Shown here: piece by piece, positions 22,795 to 31,893 of the stretch
Numbering within the stretch: the first letter of the stretch is position 1
How the letters are laid out: every line of letters starts with the position of its first letter
Notes under the pieces: generated by a model
What the model was told of the DNA's origin: nothing
The model's input: only the letters and a program-made list of their open reading frames with translations
The model's database searches: none
Program-made: the position numbers and the translations under genes
Assembly (NCBI GenBank): GCA_021373255.1
Contig: JAJFTD010000141.1
Location: forward strand, 1 to 34,955
DNA: 34,955 nucleotides
Source of the DNA: a bacterium
Lineage (GTDB): Bacteria > Armatimonadota > UBA5829
Direction: 5' to 3'

Positions 22795-22930
22795 CTTGTC
22801 TGATTGAAAGTATTATGCCCCTCGGCCATGACTATGGAATATTCTTGATGTAAACTGCGTAACCCGCTCGCGGGTTAACGGAGCAGCTCTCCAACACGGC
22901 TCAGAAATATTACACTGGGGTGCTCACTCT

Positions 22931-23791
22931 ATGTCACTATTTGAAACTTGTGCGAGGCTTGCTGCATACCTAACCTGCATTGGCCTGGCTTTAGAGCTAT
23001 CTCATCGGTTCTACTGGAAGCTAAACAGTAGAGTGACTCAGCTCCAAATATCGACGTCTTGGCGTTCGATCCTGGGAATAACGATCGCCACACTGCCTAT
23101 GGGCACGGCTGTCGTCATAACGGCTACATTCGTTACCGTATTGGACAATCAATCGTTGCTTACCCTCGGGCTTCGCTACGATGGTGATTCAATGGTACGT
23201 GTGGCTTACGGTGCGGGTATTGCCCTGGGCTGTGTCACTCTGGCATTTCTCACCGGCCTATTGCTCGGACATATAGATGTTAAGCCCTCTAAAATGTCGG
23301 ATGATTGCGTTGCCTGTCTGCCGTTGTTTCTTGGGGGACTCATTGACTTCATGAGCGCGGCAATTTTTGAAGAAGTTATCTTCCGAGGTTATGTATTTTA
23401 CATACTGCTAGAGTCTGCAGGGTTGATGCCGGCTGTTGTGGTGTCATCTGCGATCTTCTCACTCGCGCATCTTCTAAAACATCGCAATACACCGGTGTTC
23501 TTTACTATTAACGCGTTCATCTTCGGATTGATACTTGCTTTGTGCCGCTATCACACCGGGACGCTTTGGCTGCCTATCGGATTGCACTTCGGCTGGAATG
23601 TGGTTTCCGGGCCTATATTCGGGCTCCCTTACTCCGGTCGGTCCTACGAACGCGGTGTAGTGGTAAGCGATGTTTCAGGTCCATTGTGGCTCACTGGTGG
23701 GTCTTATTCACTTGATGCCGGCGCTCTTGGGACGATAGCTTTGGCAGTCGCTGCAGTTGGTTTGCTGACCGTGGCTCCCATGCCATGGTAA
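22931..23791 (+). CDS. CPBP (Abi) family intramembrane glutamic protease
   Basis: This 286-residue multi-spanning membrane protein has the three CPBP motifs: EEVIFR at 147-152, a FxxxH at about 176-180 (FSLAH) and HxxxN at 219-223 (HFGWN). Members cleave substrates within the membrane (Rce1-like) or act in bacteriocin self-immunity. About eight hydrophobic segments are visible. It is convergent with ribF; the two genes are 15 bases apart, with a GTAATTC/GAATTAC inverted repeat across both stop codons. Substrate is unknown. Confidence 0.88.
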   Translation: MSLFETCARLAAYLTCIGLALELSHRFYWKLNSRVTQLQISTSWRSILGITIATLPMGTAVVITATFVTVLDNQSLLTLGLRYDGDSMVRVAYGAGIALGCVTLAFLTGLLLGHIDVKPSKMSDDCVACLPLFLGGLIDFMSAAIFEEVIFRGYVFYILLESAGLMPAVVVSSAIFSLAHLLKHRNTPVFFTINAFIFGLILALCRYHTGTLWLPIGLHFGWNVVSGPIFGLPYSGRSYERGVVVSDVSGPLWLTGGSYSLDAGALGTIALAVAAVGLLTVAPMPW

Positions 23792-23806
23792 TTCACAAAT
23801 TATGAA

Positions 23807-24727
23807 TTACTGAGTCTCTACAGCTCGCTCCAAATCCTTTCGGATCTGATCTGCCAGCATGTCTGGGGATTCAAAGGTCATCTCGTCCCTTAGGCGACGA
23901 AGGAATGTAACATCTAACGTGTGGCCATAGATGTCACCCTGAAAGCCTGAGAAATGGACTTCGATGGTCTGGGCGTGCCCGCCGAAAGTGGGCCGCCGTC
24001 CAATATTGCATACTCCTGTATAAGATGTGTGGTCAATCTTGGACTCTACTACATAGACCCCACGCGCCGGGATGATCTGTCTCGTACCTGGTTGGATATT
24101 AGCGGTTGGATAGCCGATAGTCCGGCCTATCTGCTCGCCGCGCACGACTGTCCCTCTCAGGGCAAACCGTCGCCCAAGGAGCTTATTAGCCTCAATGATA
24201 TCGCCTTTGCTCAGCAGCGCTCTCACTCTGGTGCTGCTCACGGGTCCGCCTGCCACGATAACTGCCGGGACCACATTCACTCCTATCCCCAGAAGAGGCG
24301 CATTGCTCATTAGGTAGCGCGTGTCACCTTCGCGATCCCTACCAAATCTAAAGTTTGAGCCAACCACTATGTGCCTGGCACGAAGGAATCCGCGTAAGAC
24401 TATACTCATAAAATCTTCACGTGAGAGTGAGGCGAGTTCTTGATTGAACTCCGCAACGATCACCTCGTCCACTCCAGCAGCTTGAATAAGCTCAATCCTT
24501 TGTTCAAGGGTGCTTATATACTCGGGGGCTCTGGAAGGAGCGAGGAGTTCGGTGGGGTGCTTGTCAAATGTGAGAGCCGCGCTTTTGATTCCACGCGAAG
24601 TAGCCACTCCGACCAATTCGTCGAAGATGGCGCGGTGCCCCCAATGGACGCCATCAAAGACTCCTATGGCAACTGCGCACCCGCGCGCCTCATGGGGGAT
24701 ATTTTCAAGTCCGAATGTAACGCTCAT
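23807..24727 (-). CDS. ribF: bifunctional riboflavin kinase / FAD synthetase RibF
   Basis: This 306-residue enzyme makes FMN from riboflavin and then FAD. The N-terminal nucleotidyltransferase has GVFDGVHWGH at 22-31 and SSTRVR at 164-169. The C-terminal kinase domain has GRTIGYPTAN at 201-210 and ends with a long helix. Length equals the usual 305-315. It is the last gene of the nusA-infB-truB operon; 114 bases separate it from truB, and the ribosome-binding site is weak. Confidence 0.95.
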   Translation of the reverse strand: MSVTFGLENIPHEARGCAVAIGVFDGVHWGHRAIFDELVGVATSRGIKSAALTFDKHPTELLAPSRAPEYISTLEQRIELIQAAGVDEVIVAEFNQELASLSREDFMSIVLRGFLRARHIVVGSNFRFGRDREGDTRYLMSNAPLLGIGVNVVPAVIVAGGPVSSTRVRALLSKGDIIEANKLLGRRFALRGTVVRGEQIGRTIGYPTANIQPGTRQIIPARGVYVVESKIDHTSYTGVCNIGRRPTFGGHAQTIEVHFSGFQGDIYGHTLDVTFLRRLRDEMTFESPDMLADQIRKDLERAVETQ

Positions 24728-24841
24728 AAAATACTCGTCGCTGCTATCATCAATCCGGGCATTGGCATTGTATGACTTGATAGCCTTGTCTTCCTACGAA
24801 GACGAGTGCTGGGCGTAAGCTCACATCAGGTAAATATCAAG

Positions 24842-25765
24842 TTATGAACGTCCAGCACCACAGTCCGGGTTATCTAAAATCTTCTTCGGCTTTGCTACCC
24901 GGAGCCCCTCTTTCTCGGCTACAATTCCGAGCCCGACCAGTCTACCATCAGGTGCTAGCATTCTAATTGTATCACCATCAGGCCAGTCGCCGTCTATCGG
25001 TATTACTAATCCGTGCAGAGCATCTAGCGAGGCGCTCTCAGATATCTCAGCGTAGGGCATATCACATAGGGCATCATTTATGCTCATCACAAAGTCTTCC
25101 AGCCGACCGTCTATCCTCGCTTGCTCTAGCTGTTCAGGTGTGGCTGCGTCTTCGATTGAGAAGCGCCCTACCCTCGTTCGTTGAAGCATGGACATATTCG
25201 CTCCGCACCCGAGCCGATCACCGATATCTGAGCATAACGTGCGGATGTATGTTCCACTGGAGCACCTCACCATTATCTCAGCCTCTGCACACACGCCCGG
25301 CACAAAATCCAACACATCAATCGATTGCACAGTTACTCTTCGCGCCTGTCGCTCTACAGATTTCCCTTCACGCGCAAGTTTGTATAGTGGCTTGCCATCG
25401 AGTTTAATAGCCGATACCATTGGCGGTATCTGATCGATCTCGCCTATAAAAGCCCTCGTAGCTTCCTCAAATGCTTCTTTTGTGACAGCCGAGGCATCCG
25501 TTTCTCGCAGCACAACTCCTGTAGAGTCCTCTGTATCTGTGGACTGCCCCAATATCATCTTTGCGCGGTATTCCTTCGGCGCACCCATGAGATATTCTAC
25601 TATTCTTGTCCCTTTGCCGAGGCAGACTACCAGGACACCTGTCGCCATTGGGTCCAAAGTCCCTGCGTGGCCGATCTTTTTCTGACCAAAGATGCGCCGC
25701 ATCGTGTAGATGATGTCGTGTGAGGTTGGGCCGAGGGGCTTGTGGACGTTTACTACTCCATCCAC
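24842..25765 (-). CDS. truB: tRNA pseudouridine-55 synthase TruB
   Basis: This 307-residue enzyme converts U55 of tRNA T-arms to pseudouridine. The catalytic Asp38 is in GHAGTLDPMATGVL. The N terminus GVVNVHKPLGPTSHD is typical. The C-terminal PUA-like part is about 60 residues long. The start is a GTG at 25765 with GAGG 7 bases upstream, overlapping the end of the nrnA-like gene by 13 bases. Confidence 0.95.
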   Translation of the reverse strand: MDGVVNVHKPLGPTSHDIIYTMRRIFGQKKIGHAGTLDPMATGVLVVCLGKGTRIVEYLMGAPKEYRAKMILGQSTDTEDSTGVVLRETDASAVTKEAFEEATRAFIGEIDQIPPMVSAIKLDGKPLYKLAREGKSVERQARRVTVQSIDVLDFVPGVCAEAEIMVRCSSGTYIRTLCSDIGDRLGCGANMSMLQRTRVGRFSIEDAATPEQLEQARIDGRLEDFVMSINDALCDMPYAEISESASLDALHGLVIPIDGDWPDGDTIRMLAPDGRLVGLGIVAEKEGLRVAKPKKILDNPDCGAGRS

Positions 25766-26721
25766 TTAAGTACCTCGTTCACAACCACATCCACTGCATG
25801 ATCCAATGAACCCTCGACATGGCACCCTGCCGCAGCCTTATGACCGCCGCCGCCGAATGCTCGCGCCACTCGATCTACATCAACTCCGTCTCGGGAACGT
25901 AGACTAATCCTGATGGAGCCAGGCTTTGATTCCCTGAAGAGTATAGCAACTTTTGGGCCCTTAACTGTAGTCACGTGGTTAACGATGCTGTCGGTGTCTG
26001 CATCGGTCGCACCCAACTCATCTAAATCATGTTTGCTAATGGTTGCCCATACCACACGACCTGACTCGTCTATCTGAAGTGAGCCCAGTGCCCGGCCCAG
26101 GAGTTTCATAGAACGGATCGGCCTGCTCTCATAAACTTCTCGTGCAATCATCGCCGGGTCCGCCCCATGTGCTTGTAATTTGGAGGCTATCTCAAAGGTT
26201 CGGGGCTTGGTATTGGAGAATTTGAAACCTCCTGTGTCGGAGATGATGCCGGTGAGGAGATGAGTTGCTGCAACGGCGTCAAAAATTACATCGTTAGCTT
26301 CTAGGAGTTCATATACCACTTCAGCCGTCGAACTGCGATGGTAATCAACTACTCTGATCTCGCCGAACCCACCGCTGGGCAGGTGATGGTCCACACATGC
26401 GTGCACTTTGGAACTTGTAACTGCATCCGCAGCGGAGCCTATGCGCTTGGTTCCTTCGCTATCTATGAGAACTCCAATGTCGAAGTCACGGCGATCGGTC
26501 GATGTTACAACGGTATCTGATTCGGGGAGGAATGTATAATTATCTGGAATGCCATCCTCTGAGATAACTACTACATCCTTGCCGGCCAGCCTTAACACGT
26601 GCGCCAGGCCAAGTGCGCTGCCCAGTGTGTCACCATCCGGTCGCTGGTGGCAAGCCAAAACAAAGGAGCGCGCCTCCATGAAGCGCGCCCACGCGTCCTT
26701 AAGCAGATCAATCTTCATCAT
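25753..26721 (-). CDS. nrnA: DHH/DHHA1 phosphoesterase, NrnA-like oligoribonuclease
   Basis: This 322-residue phosphoesterase degrades short RNA oligonucleotides (nanoRNA) and probably pAp. It has RPDGDTLGS at 27-35 (DxD metal site), DSEG near 87-90, DHH at 111-113 and the C-terminal DHHA1 signature GGGGHKAAAG. It is the usual partner of rbfA and truB. It overlaps both neighbours: rbfA by 14 bases and truB by 13. The start may be either of two consecutive ATG codons. Confidence 0.92.
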   Translation of the reverse strand: MMKIDLLKDAWARFMEARSFVLACHQRPDGDTLGSALGLAHVLRLAGKDVVVISEDGIPDNYTFLPESDTVVTSTDRRDFDIGVLIDSEGTKRIGSAADAVTSSKVHACVDHHLPSGGFGEIRVVDYHRSSTAEVVYELLEANDVIFDAVAATHLLTGIISDTGGFKFSNTKPRTFEIASKLQAHGADPAMIAREVYESRPIRSMKLLGRALGSLQIDESGRVVWATISKHDLDELGATDADTDSIVNHVTTVKGPKVAILFRESKPGSIRISLRSRDGVDVDRVARAFGGGGHKAAAGCHVEGSLDHAVDVVVNEVLKWME

Positions 26722-27055
26722 GCTTTATCTGCTCCAACAACTCCTGTATGCGTATCCCCTTATCGGCGGATGTATCTAGCCTAAAGTCGATCTCAGGAAG
26801 CGTTTTCATGTGTATTCTTCGACCCAACGCTGCCCGCACGAAGTGCTCGCCTTTTTTCAATATGGCTATATTCTCTTCGCGCTGCTGTTCCGTGCCAAGA
26901 ACGCTCACGAAAACTTTTGCGTGCCTCAGATCGGACGTCACTTCCGCGCCTGTTATAGTGATAAACCCAAGCCGAGGATCTTTGAACTCCCGGCGCAATA
27001 TATCGCTAATCTCTTCCCTGAGGAGTTCCTGGATCTTCTCCTGTCGTGTAGTCAT
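26708..27055 (-). CDS. rbfA: 30S ribosome-binding factor RbfA
   Basis: This 115-residue KH-type protein helps mature the 5' end of 16S rRNA and is needed for cold adaptation. The pattern RQEKIQELLREEISDILRREFKDPRLGFITITGAEVTSDLRHAKVFVSV is typical of the family, and the C-terminal LPEIDFRLDTSADKGIRIQELL matches too. The ATG at 27055 has a strong AAGGAGG 6 bases upstream. Confidence 0.95.
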   Translation of the reverse strand: MTTRQEKIQELLREEISDILRREFKDPRLGFITITGAEVTSDLRHAKVFVSVLGTEQQREENIAILKKGEHFVRAALGRRIHMKTLPEIDFRLDTSADKGIRIQELLEQIKHDED

Positions 27056-27099
27056 TGTAAGGCCTCCTTAATAATAGTAAACAAGGCCGTTTCTGTATA

Positions 27100-27381
27100 T
27101 TATAGAAACTGCAGTTCAGAGTCGACAACCTCGCAGAGCGGGTTGGATTCTATCTGGCTCATAATGAGATCCAAAATCCTGTTTACCAGCGCCTGCTCAT
27201 TGCTCACGCATGCAAATGCCAGCCCAGCGCGTCTGTGCGAGTCAAGATGATCGACCTCTGCCGCAGACACATTGAACTTGTTTCGGATTGTGTCCAACTG
27301 GCTCTTGATCACCTGCCGCTTGTCCTTCAGCGTATTGCTTCCGGGTATGCTCACGTCCACTGTCAGTATACCTATAATCAT
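27100..27381 (-). CDS. ylxP: YlxP-like DUF503 protein
   Basis: This is a 93-residue DUF503 protein (TLKDKRQVIKSQLDTIRNKFNVSAAEVD, then the DSHRRAGLAFACVSNE segment). It nearly always sits between infB and rbfA, and is thought to aid ribosome maturation or RbfA, though its exact function is not established. I chose the ATG at 27381, which has AGGTGG 8 bases upstream; a GTG at 27393 has no good ribosome-binding site. Confidence 0.85.
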   Translation of the reverse strand: MIIGILTVDVSIPGSNTLKDKRQVIKSQLDTIRNKFNVSAAEVDHLDSHRRAGLAFACVSNEQALVNRILDLIMSQIESNPLCEVVDSELQFL

Positions 27382-27457
27382 ATGCCTCGCCACCTATCAA
27401 AAGCGCCCGACGCCACCGCGGCCGCCGAGCGCCATCTTTTCAGAATCACGAGCAAAG

Positions 27458-29407
27458 TTATATCGCTCTGGCAATCTGCTTTTTGGTGTAGACTTCTATG
27501 ATATCGCCGACTTGATAATCGCTGAATGCATCTGTCCTGATTCCGCACTCGTAGCCCTGAGCCATTTCTTTGACTTCGTCCTTGATGTGCCTCAGGGAAT
27601 CGAGCTTGCCTTCATAGACCACTTGACTATCTCGGTGGACTCGCACAAGCTCGTTGCGAACCACACGGCCTTCTGTAACATAACATCCGGCGACAAGTCC
27701 GTGGTTTGGAATACGGAATGTAGCCCGAACTTCCGCCTCACCAAGTTTCTGCTCTTCGTAGACAGGCTCCAGAAGACCTGCCATAGCACCCCGGACGTCC
27801 TTGGTCAATTCATAGATGACATTATAAGTTCTGATCTCAACATGCTCGGCTTCAGCCATCTTCGCGGACTGTGGATCTACCTTGACATTGAATCCGATAA
27901 CAATAGCGTTGGAAGCTGATGCCAGCAGAATATCGGACTCATTCACGTTACCGACGCTGGAGTGGATGATATCCACCTTCACTTCTTCATGCTCGATCTT
28001 TAGCAACGACTGTCTAACAGCCTCTTCCGATCCCTGCACGTCAGCTTTCAAAACGATACCCAGCTTCTTTACGTTGCCCTCACGAATCTGCTTGTAGAGA
28101 TCCTCAAGGGTGATCTTCGTGTTGACTTCCATCCGCTCTTGCCGTGCTTCAGCGGCACGCTTATCGGCTATATTTCTGGCCTCACGCTCGTCCTTTGCAG
28201 ACTCGAGTATATCTCCGGCCTGTGGCGCAGTAGACAAGCCCAAAATCTCCACAGGAGTGGATGGGGTCGCCTTGGTAATGCGCTCACCCTTGTCGTTATA
28301 CATCGCTTTGATCTTACCGTGTGCTTCACCAGCAACGATTGGAGCACCGATCTTGAGAGTTCCGCGCTGCACGAGAACTGTCGCGACAGGTCCCCTTCTC
28401 GGGTCGACCTGCGCCTCAACCACGCTTCCGGCAACCTTGCTGGTCGAAACTTCTGCATGCAAGTCGGCCATTTCAGCAACAAGCAGGATCATCTCAAGGA
28501 GTTCATCAACGCCCTCACCGGTCTTGGCGGCGGTCTTCACCATAATGGTGTCTCCACCCCACTCCTCAGCCATCAGGCCATGCTCCATAAGTTGCTGTTG
28601 CGTGCGCTCAACGTTGGCGCCCGGCTTATCAATCTTGTTGATCGCGATTATGATGGGCACATTGGCCGCGCGAGCATGGTTAATAGCTTCAACAGTCTGC
28701 GGCATAACCGCATCGTCTGCCGCAACTACGAGAACCGCGATATCCGTAATACTGGCTCCCCTGGCTCGCATAGCAGTAAAAGCAGCGTGGCCTGGAGTGT
28801 CCAGGAACGTGATTTTTTTGCCTTTCCAGTCAACCTGATAAGCACCGATGTGCTGCGTGATTCCACCAAACTCCTGCTCGGTAACGTTTGTGCGCCTGAT
28901 GGTATCAAGCAATGTGGTCTTGCCGTGGTCGACGTGGCCCATAACAGTAATTACAGGTGGTCTCGGCATCAGCTTACCGGCATGCTTGGATTTCGGCTGC
29001 GGGGCCAGCTTAGCCGCCTTAGCTTCTCTAGCCTCTTTCTTAGCGACAACTTTGACCGAGTATCCCCACTTTTCAGCAACTTTTCCGGCTACATCAGCCC
29101 CAATTGCCTGATTAACGCTCGCTAAAATGCCCATCTCTACAAGCCGCTTCTGTACATCCGCGGATTGAACTCCCAGCGCTTCAGCCAACTCTCTTACTGA
29201 GAGCGCCTGCGGGACTTCGATGGTCTTAGCCGCGCTGATGACCCCCTTGTCCTGCGATATCATTTCCCGGACAGTATCGGCGGTAGAGGCGTCCAGCACG
29301 CTGGAACCACTTGTAACCGACATACCCAGGTCCCTGAGGACGGCAAGCAGGTCACTGTTGGTGATTCCCAGGTCCTTTGCGAGCTCGTAAACTTTAACCT
29401 CGCTCAT
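27458..29407 (-). CDS. infB: translation initiation factor IF-2
   Basis: This 649-residue GTPase brings initiator tRNA to the ribosome. The N-terminal IF2_N repeats (VYELAKDLGITNSDLLAVL) and a short linker precede the G domain: GHVDHGKTT at 157-165, DTPGH at 203-207 and NKID at 257-260. Two beta-barrels and a C-terminal domain follow. The N-terminal linker is short compared with E. coli IF-2. GAGGTGG precedes the ATG. Confidence 0.97.
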   Translation of the reverse strand: MSEVKVYELAKDLGITNSDLLAVLRDLGMSVTSGSSVLDASTADTVREMISQDKGVISAAKTIEVPQALSVRELAEALGVQSADVQKRLVEMGILASVNQAIGADVAGKVAEKWGYSVKVVAKKEAREAKAAKLAPQPKSKHAGKLMPRPPVITVMGHVDHGKTTLLDTIRRTNVTEQEFGGITQHIGAYQVDWKGKKITFLDTPGHAAFTAMRARGASITDIAVLVVAADDAVMPQTVEAINHARAANVPIIIAINKIDKPGANVERTQQQLMEHGLMAEEWGGDTIMVKTAAKTGEGVDELLEMILLVAEMADLHAEVSTSKVAGSVVEAQVDPRRGPVATVLVQRGTLKIGAPIVAGEAHGKIKAMYNDKGERITKATPSTPVEILGLSTAPQAGDILESAKDEREARNIADKRAAEARQERMEVNTKITLEDLYKQIREGNVKKLGIVLKADVQGSEEAVRQSLLKIEHEEVKVDIIHSSVGNVNESDILLASASNAIVIGFNVKVDPQSAKMAEAEHVEIRTYNVIYELTKDVRGAMAGLLEPVYEEQKLGEAEVRATFRIPNHGLVAGCYVTEGRVVRNELVRVHRDSQVVYEGKLDSLRHIKDEVKEMAQGYECGIRTDAFSDYQVGDIIEVYTKKQIARAI

Positions 29408-29586
29408 ATTTTATGTCCACCTCTTCCTTGGTTTCTCGTAATGCAATGATAGTAAATGATAGTAATAGTGGTAGCGTGAAATGTGGCACACGTAAGGGGA
29501 GCGCCGTGGGGATGGTTCCGAGGGATGATTGCGGAATACACGAACCTGCCAGTGTTATTCAGCTTTCATAAGACCTGTCCCCATCA

Positions 29587-29868
29587 TCACGACGTTCTAT
29601 CCTCTACCACGAGATTTTCCAGCTCCAGTTTGATGCTCTCAGGAACTTCGCACCTGAGAGCTCTGCTCAATTTGTTACCTTTAAATGCGCGTACAAGGCA
29701 TTCCCTTGCGCCACACAAGTACGCACCCCTGCCCGGCATCTTGCCGGTGGGGTCAATCCGCACATCGCCATCAGCCGTGCGAACAATGCGAATAAGTTCT
29801 TTCTTAGCCGATGAATCGCGACATGAAACGCAAGTCCTGATCGTAATCTTCTGCTCTTTATCCGCCAT
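29587..29868 (-). CDS. ylxR: YlxR-like DUF448 RNA-binding protein
   Basis: This 93-residue protein has RTCVSCRD near residue 10 and the conserved GRGAYLCGARECLVRAFKGNKL segment. The family binds RNA and lies between nusA and infB in many bacteria; its role is probably regulatory or in ribosome maturation. The ATG at 29868 has GAGG 7 bases upstream and is preferred over the adjacent GTG. About 120 bases without a gene separate it from nusA. Confidence 0.88.
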   Translation of the reverse strand: MADKEQKITIRTCVSCRDSSAKKELIRIVRTADGDVRIDPTGKMPGRGAYLCGARECLVRAFKGNKLSRALRCEVPESIKLELENLVVEDRTS

Positions 29869-29994
29869 CACAGGACCTCATGTCGACACTTAGAGTGCAT
29901 CCTGAAATCCGCAACGTTTGTGCACCCGGCGATTTCGGTTGCAGACAACCGAAGCAACTTGGATTAAGCTCTTCGGCAGTTCTTTTACACACTC

Positions 29995-31158
29995 TTACTC
30001 TTCCGCGCCACCGGATTCAACAGTTTGAGCTGCTTCCGGCTCAACTGCTGCCGGCTCTACTACGTCAGGTTCAGCAATGGCTGCACTCTCTACGGCTTCG
30101 AGTTCATCGCCACCGAGTGCTGCACGAGCGAGTTGAGTCTCGCTGCGGATGTCAATTCTCCATCCGGTAAGTCTCGCCGCAAGCCGCACATTCTGCCCGG
30201 ATTTGCCAATGGCAAGTGAAAGCTGGCTATCTGGCATCACCACGAGTGCAGTCTTTGCCTCTTCATCACACTTTACAGAAACAGCCTTCGCGGGAGAAAG
30301 TGCCTCGCCTATAAACTTCTCAATATTCTCGTTCCAACGAACAATGTCGATTTTCTCGCCATAGAGCTCGTTAACAACAGACTGCACTCTCGTGCCTCTG
30401 TGTCCAACGCATGCTCCCATTGCATCGACTTTGTCATCGTTGGAGAACACAGCAACTTTAGTGCGAGCGCCGGGCTCGCGAGCCACTGATTTAATCTCAA
30501 CGATACCGTCCGCGATCTCAGGAACTTCAAGTTCGAAGAGTCTGCGGATAAGGCTCGGGTGAGTACGCGATACTACTACCTGCGGCCCCTTAGGCGTTCG
30601 CCTTACTTCAAGAACATATACCTTGAGCCTATCGTTAAATCTGTAGGGCTCTGTCGGCACCTGTTCTGCAGGTGGCAGCAATGCTTCTATCTTGCCTAGG
30701 TTTACGAATACATTGCGCTGCTCACGTCTCTGCACGGTACAAGTCAGGACTTCTCCGACTCGTTCGCCGTACTCTTCGTAAACGCGCTCACGTTCCGCTT
30801 CGCGAATCCTTTGGACAACAACTTGCTTAGCGGTCTGAGCGGCAATACGGCCGAAGTTCTCGGGGGTGACTTCCAACTCAATAGTTTCACCCACCCGGAT
30901 GTCGGGATCGTGCTTTCGCGCTTCATCTATAGCGATCTCAGTGTGCGAGTTCTCGACGGTTTCAACCACATCTTTTTCACAATAGACATGGAAGCCACCT
31001 TTTGACGAACTGACGCGCACGCGTATGTCCCCAGTGGCCGCGAAATTTTTCTTATACGCGGTTTCCAATGCGGACTCTATCGCCGAGAGCAGTACCTCAA
31101 GCGGTATTTCTTTTTCTCTCTCTATCTGACGAAGAGCATCCAGGAAATCAGCATTCAT
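29995..31158 (-). CDS. nusA: transcription termination/antitermination factor NusA
   Basis: This 387-residue protein has the expected order: N-terminal RNA polymerase-binding domain (residues 1-125), S1 domain (about 133-200), KH1 with GACVGHRGTRVQSVVNEL at about 248-265, and KH2 with SLAIGKSGQNVRLAARLTG near 315. A 35-residue Ala/Glu/Pro-rich tail ends the protein. It binds nascent RNA and polymerase to tune pausing and termination. I chose the ATG at 31158 (MNADFLDALRQ), which has GGGAG 8 bases upstream; an open frame upstream to 31209 covers the leader hairpin and is not coding. Confidence 0.95.
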   Translation of the reverse strand: MNADFLDALRQIEREKEIPLEVLLSAIESALETAYKKNFAATGDIRVRVSSSKGGFHVYCEKDVVETVENSHTEIAIDEARKHDPDIRVGETIELEVTPENFGRIAAQTAKQVVVQRIREAERERVYEEYGERVGEVLTCTVQRREQRNVFVNLGKIEALLPPAEQVPTEPYRFNDRLKVYVLEVRRTPKGPQVVVSRTHPSLIRRLFELEVPEIADGIVEIKSVAREPGARTKVAVFSNDDKVDAMGACVGHRGTRVQSVVNELYGEKIDIVRWNENIEKFIGEALSPAKAVSVKCDEEAKTALVVMPDSQLSLAIGKSGQNVRLAARLTGWRIDIRSETQLARAALGGDELEAVESAAIAEPDVVEPAAVEPEAAQTVESGGAEE

Positions 31159-31186
31159 CAATTGTCTCCCGATACCAGGCAAATTC

Positions 31187-31212
31187 AAAAGAGTGGGCGT
31201 GAGACCCACTCT
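31187..31212 (-). terminator. leader hairpin upstream of nusA (rimP-leader-like attenuator)
   Basis: On the minus strand AGAGTGGG (complement of 31205-31212) pairs with CCCACTCT (complement of 31190-31197) and is followed by four U residues. A GTGGG/CCCAC hairpin of this kind is common in front of rimP-nusA operons, where it is thought to work as an attenuator. Here nusA follows directly with no rimP. Confidence 0.6.
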
Positions 31213-31239
31213 CTCGACGTCGCCAACAAGTTCTAATTA

Positions 31240-31268
31240 AGTATATCAGAAGCCCCCATCGTTTGCAA
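31240..31268 (-). promoter_or_regulatory. promoter of the nusA operon
   Basis: On the minus strand TTGCAA (31263-31268), a 17-base spacer and TATACT (31240-31245) give a transcript starting near 31233, with a leader of about 75 bases holding the hairpin. Confidence 0.65.
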
Positions 31269-31298
31269 GCGCTGCAGCGGTTGGCTTCTTTTTGACCA

Positions 31299-31880
31299 TC
31301 AACATTCACAGTCAGTTAAAATAATATCGTCCAATGCTCGCTTCGGCACATGGTGAACGCCATCCGCGTCACGATGATATTTTATGCTCCCATCAGGCCC
31401 AACGTTTTCCAGGACAACTTTCTCAGCCGGTTTACCCAGGGCTATTATCAACAGGATTTCGAATGTCTCAGGAATACCTAGATTTTGCCGTAGAAGGTCC
31501 CGGTTAATCGACCCAATCATGCATCCACCAAGTCCCTTTTCCGCCGCACCGAGGAGAATGCTCTGCGCTGCGATACCGTGGTCGCAGAAGAAATTCTTAC
31601 TAACCGATGTATCGCCCAAAATCACTATATATGCGGACGGTCTCTCTCCCTGGTCCGGCCCAGGCCATTCGGTGAAATAGCTGGCCCATGATGTCGCCGG
31701 GAATACAAGATCGTTTTTCTCTGGTGTGCAGCTTAGAATATACTTCAGCGACTGCAGATTTCCGCCGGATGCCGAACACCGCGCGAGGTCTACAAGCTCC
31801 CGCAATGTCGACTTATCTATATGCTCACTCTCAACAAACCTTCTGTAACTGCGGTTCGCTAGAACTATGTCCTTCAGCAT
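31299..31880 (-). CDS. nitroreductase-family FMN oxidoreductase
   Basis: This 193-residue protein is of the nitroreductase fold. It has RSYRRFVESEHIDKSTLRELVDLARCSASGGNLQSLKY at the N terminus, the usual FMN-binding Arg and Asn region, and GLGGCMIGSINRDLLRQNLGIPETFEILLIIALGKPAE in the second half, matching the family's 'G.g.c.ig...' and 'iglG.p' patterns. It would reduce a nitro compound or other substrate with NAD(P)H. GGAGG is 8 bases upstream. It lies 13 bases downstream of the TIM-barrel isomerase gene on the same strand, so the two are probably co-transcribed. Confidence 0.85.
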   Translation of the reverse strand: MLKDIVLANRSYRRFVESEHIDKSTLRELVDLARCSASGGNLQSLKYILSCTPEKNDLVFPATSWASYFTEWPGPDQGERPSAYIVILGDTSVSKNFFCDHGIAAQSILLGAAEKGLGGCMIGSINRDLLRQNLGIPETFEILLIIALGKPAEKVVLENVGPDGSIKYHRDADGVHHVPKRALDDIILTDCEC

Positions 31881-31893
31881 TGCTTATCTCCTC

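Noticed and set aside
28139-29125. 328-residue plus-strand open frame opposite infB
   Set aside because: It is antisense to the clear IF-2 GTPase domain; the codon pattern follows infB.
31159-31209. N-terminal extension of nusA
   Set aside because: The extra 17 residues coincide with the leader hairpin, and the family starts at the ATG at 31158 with a good ribosome-binding site.
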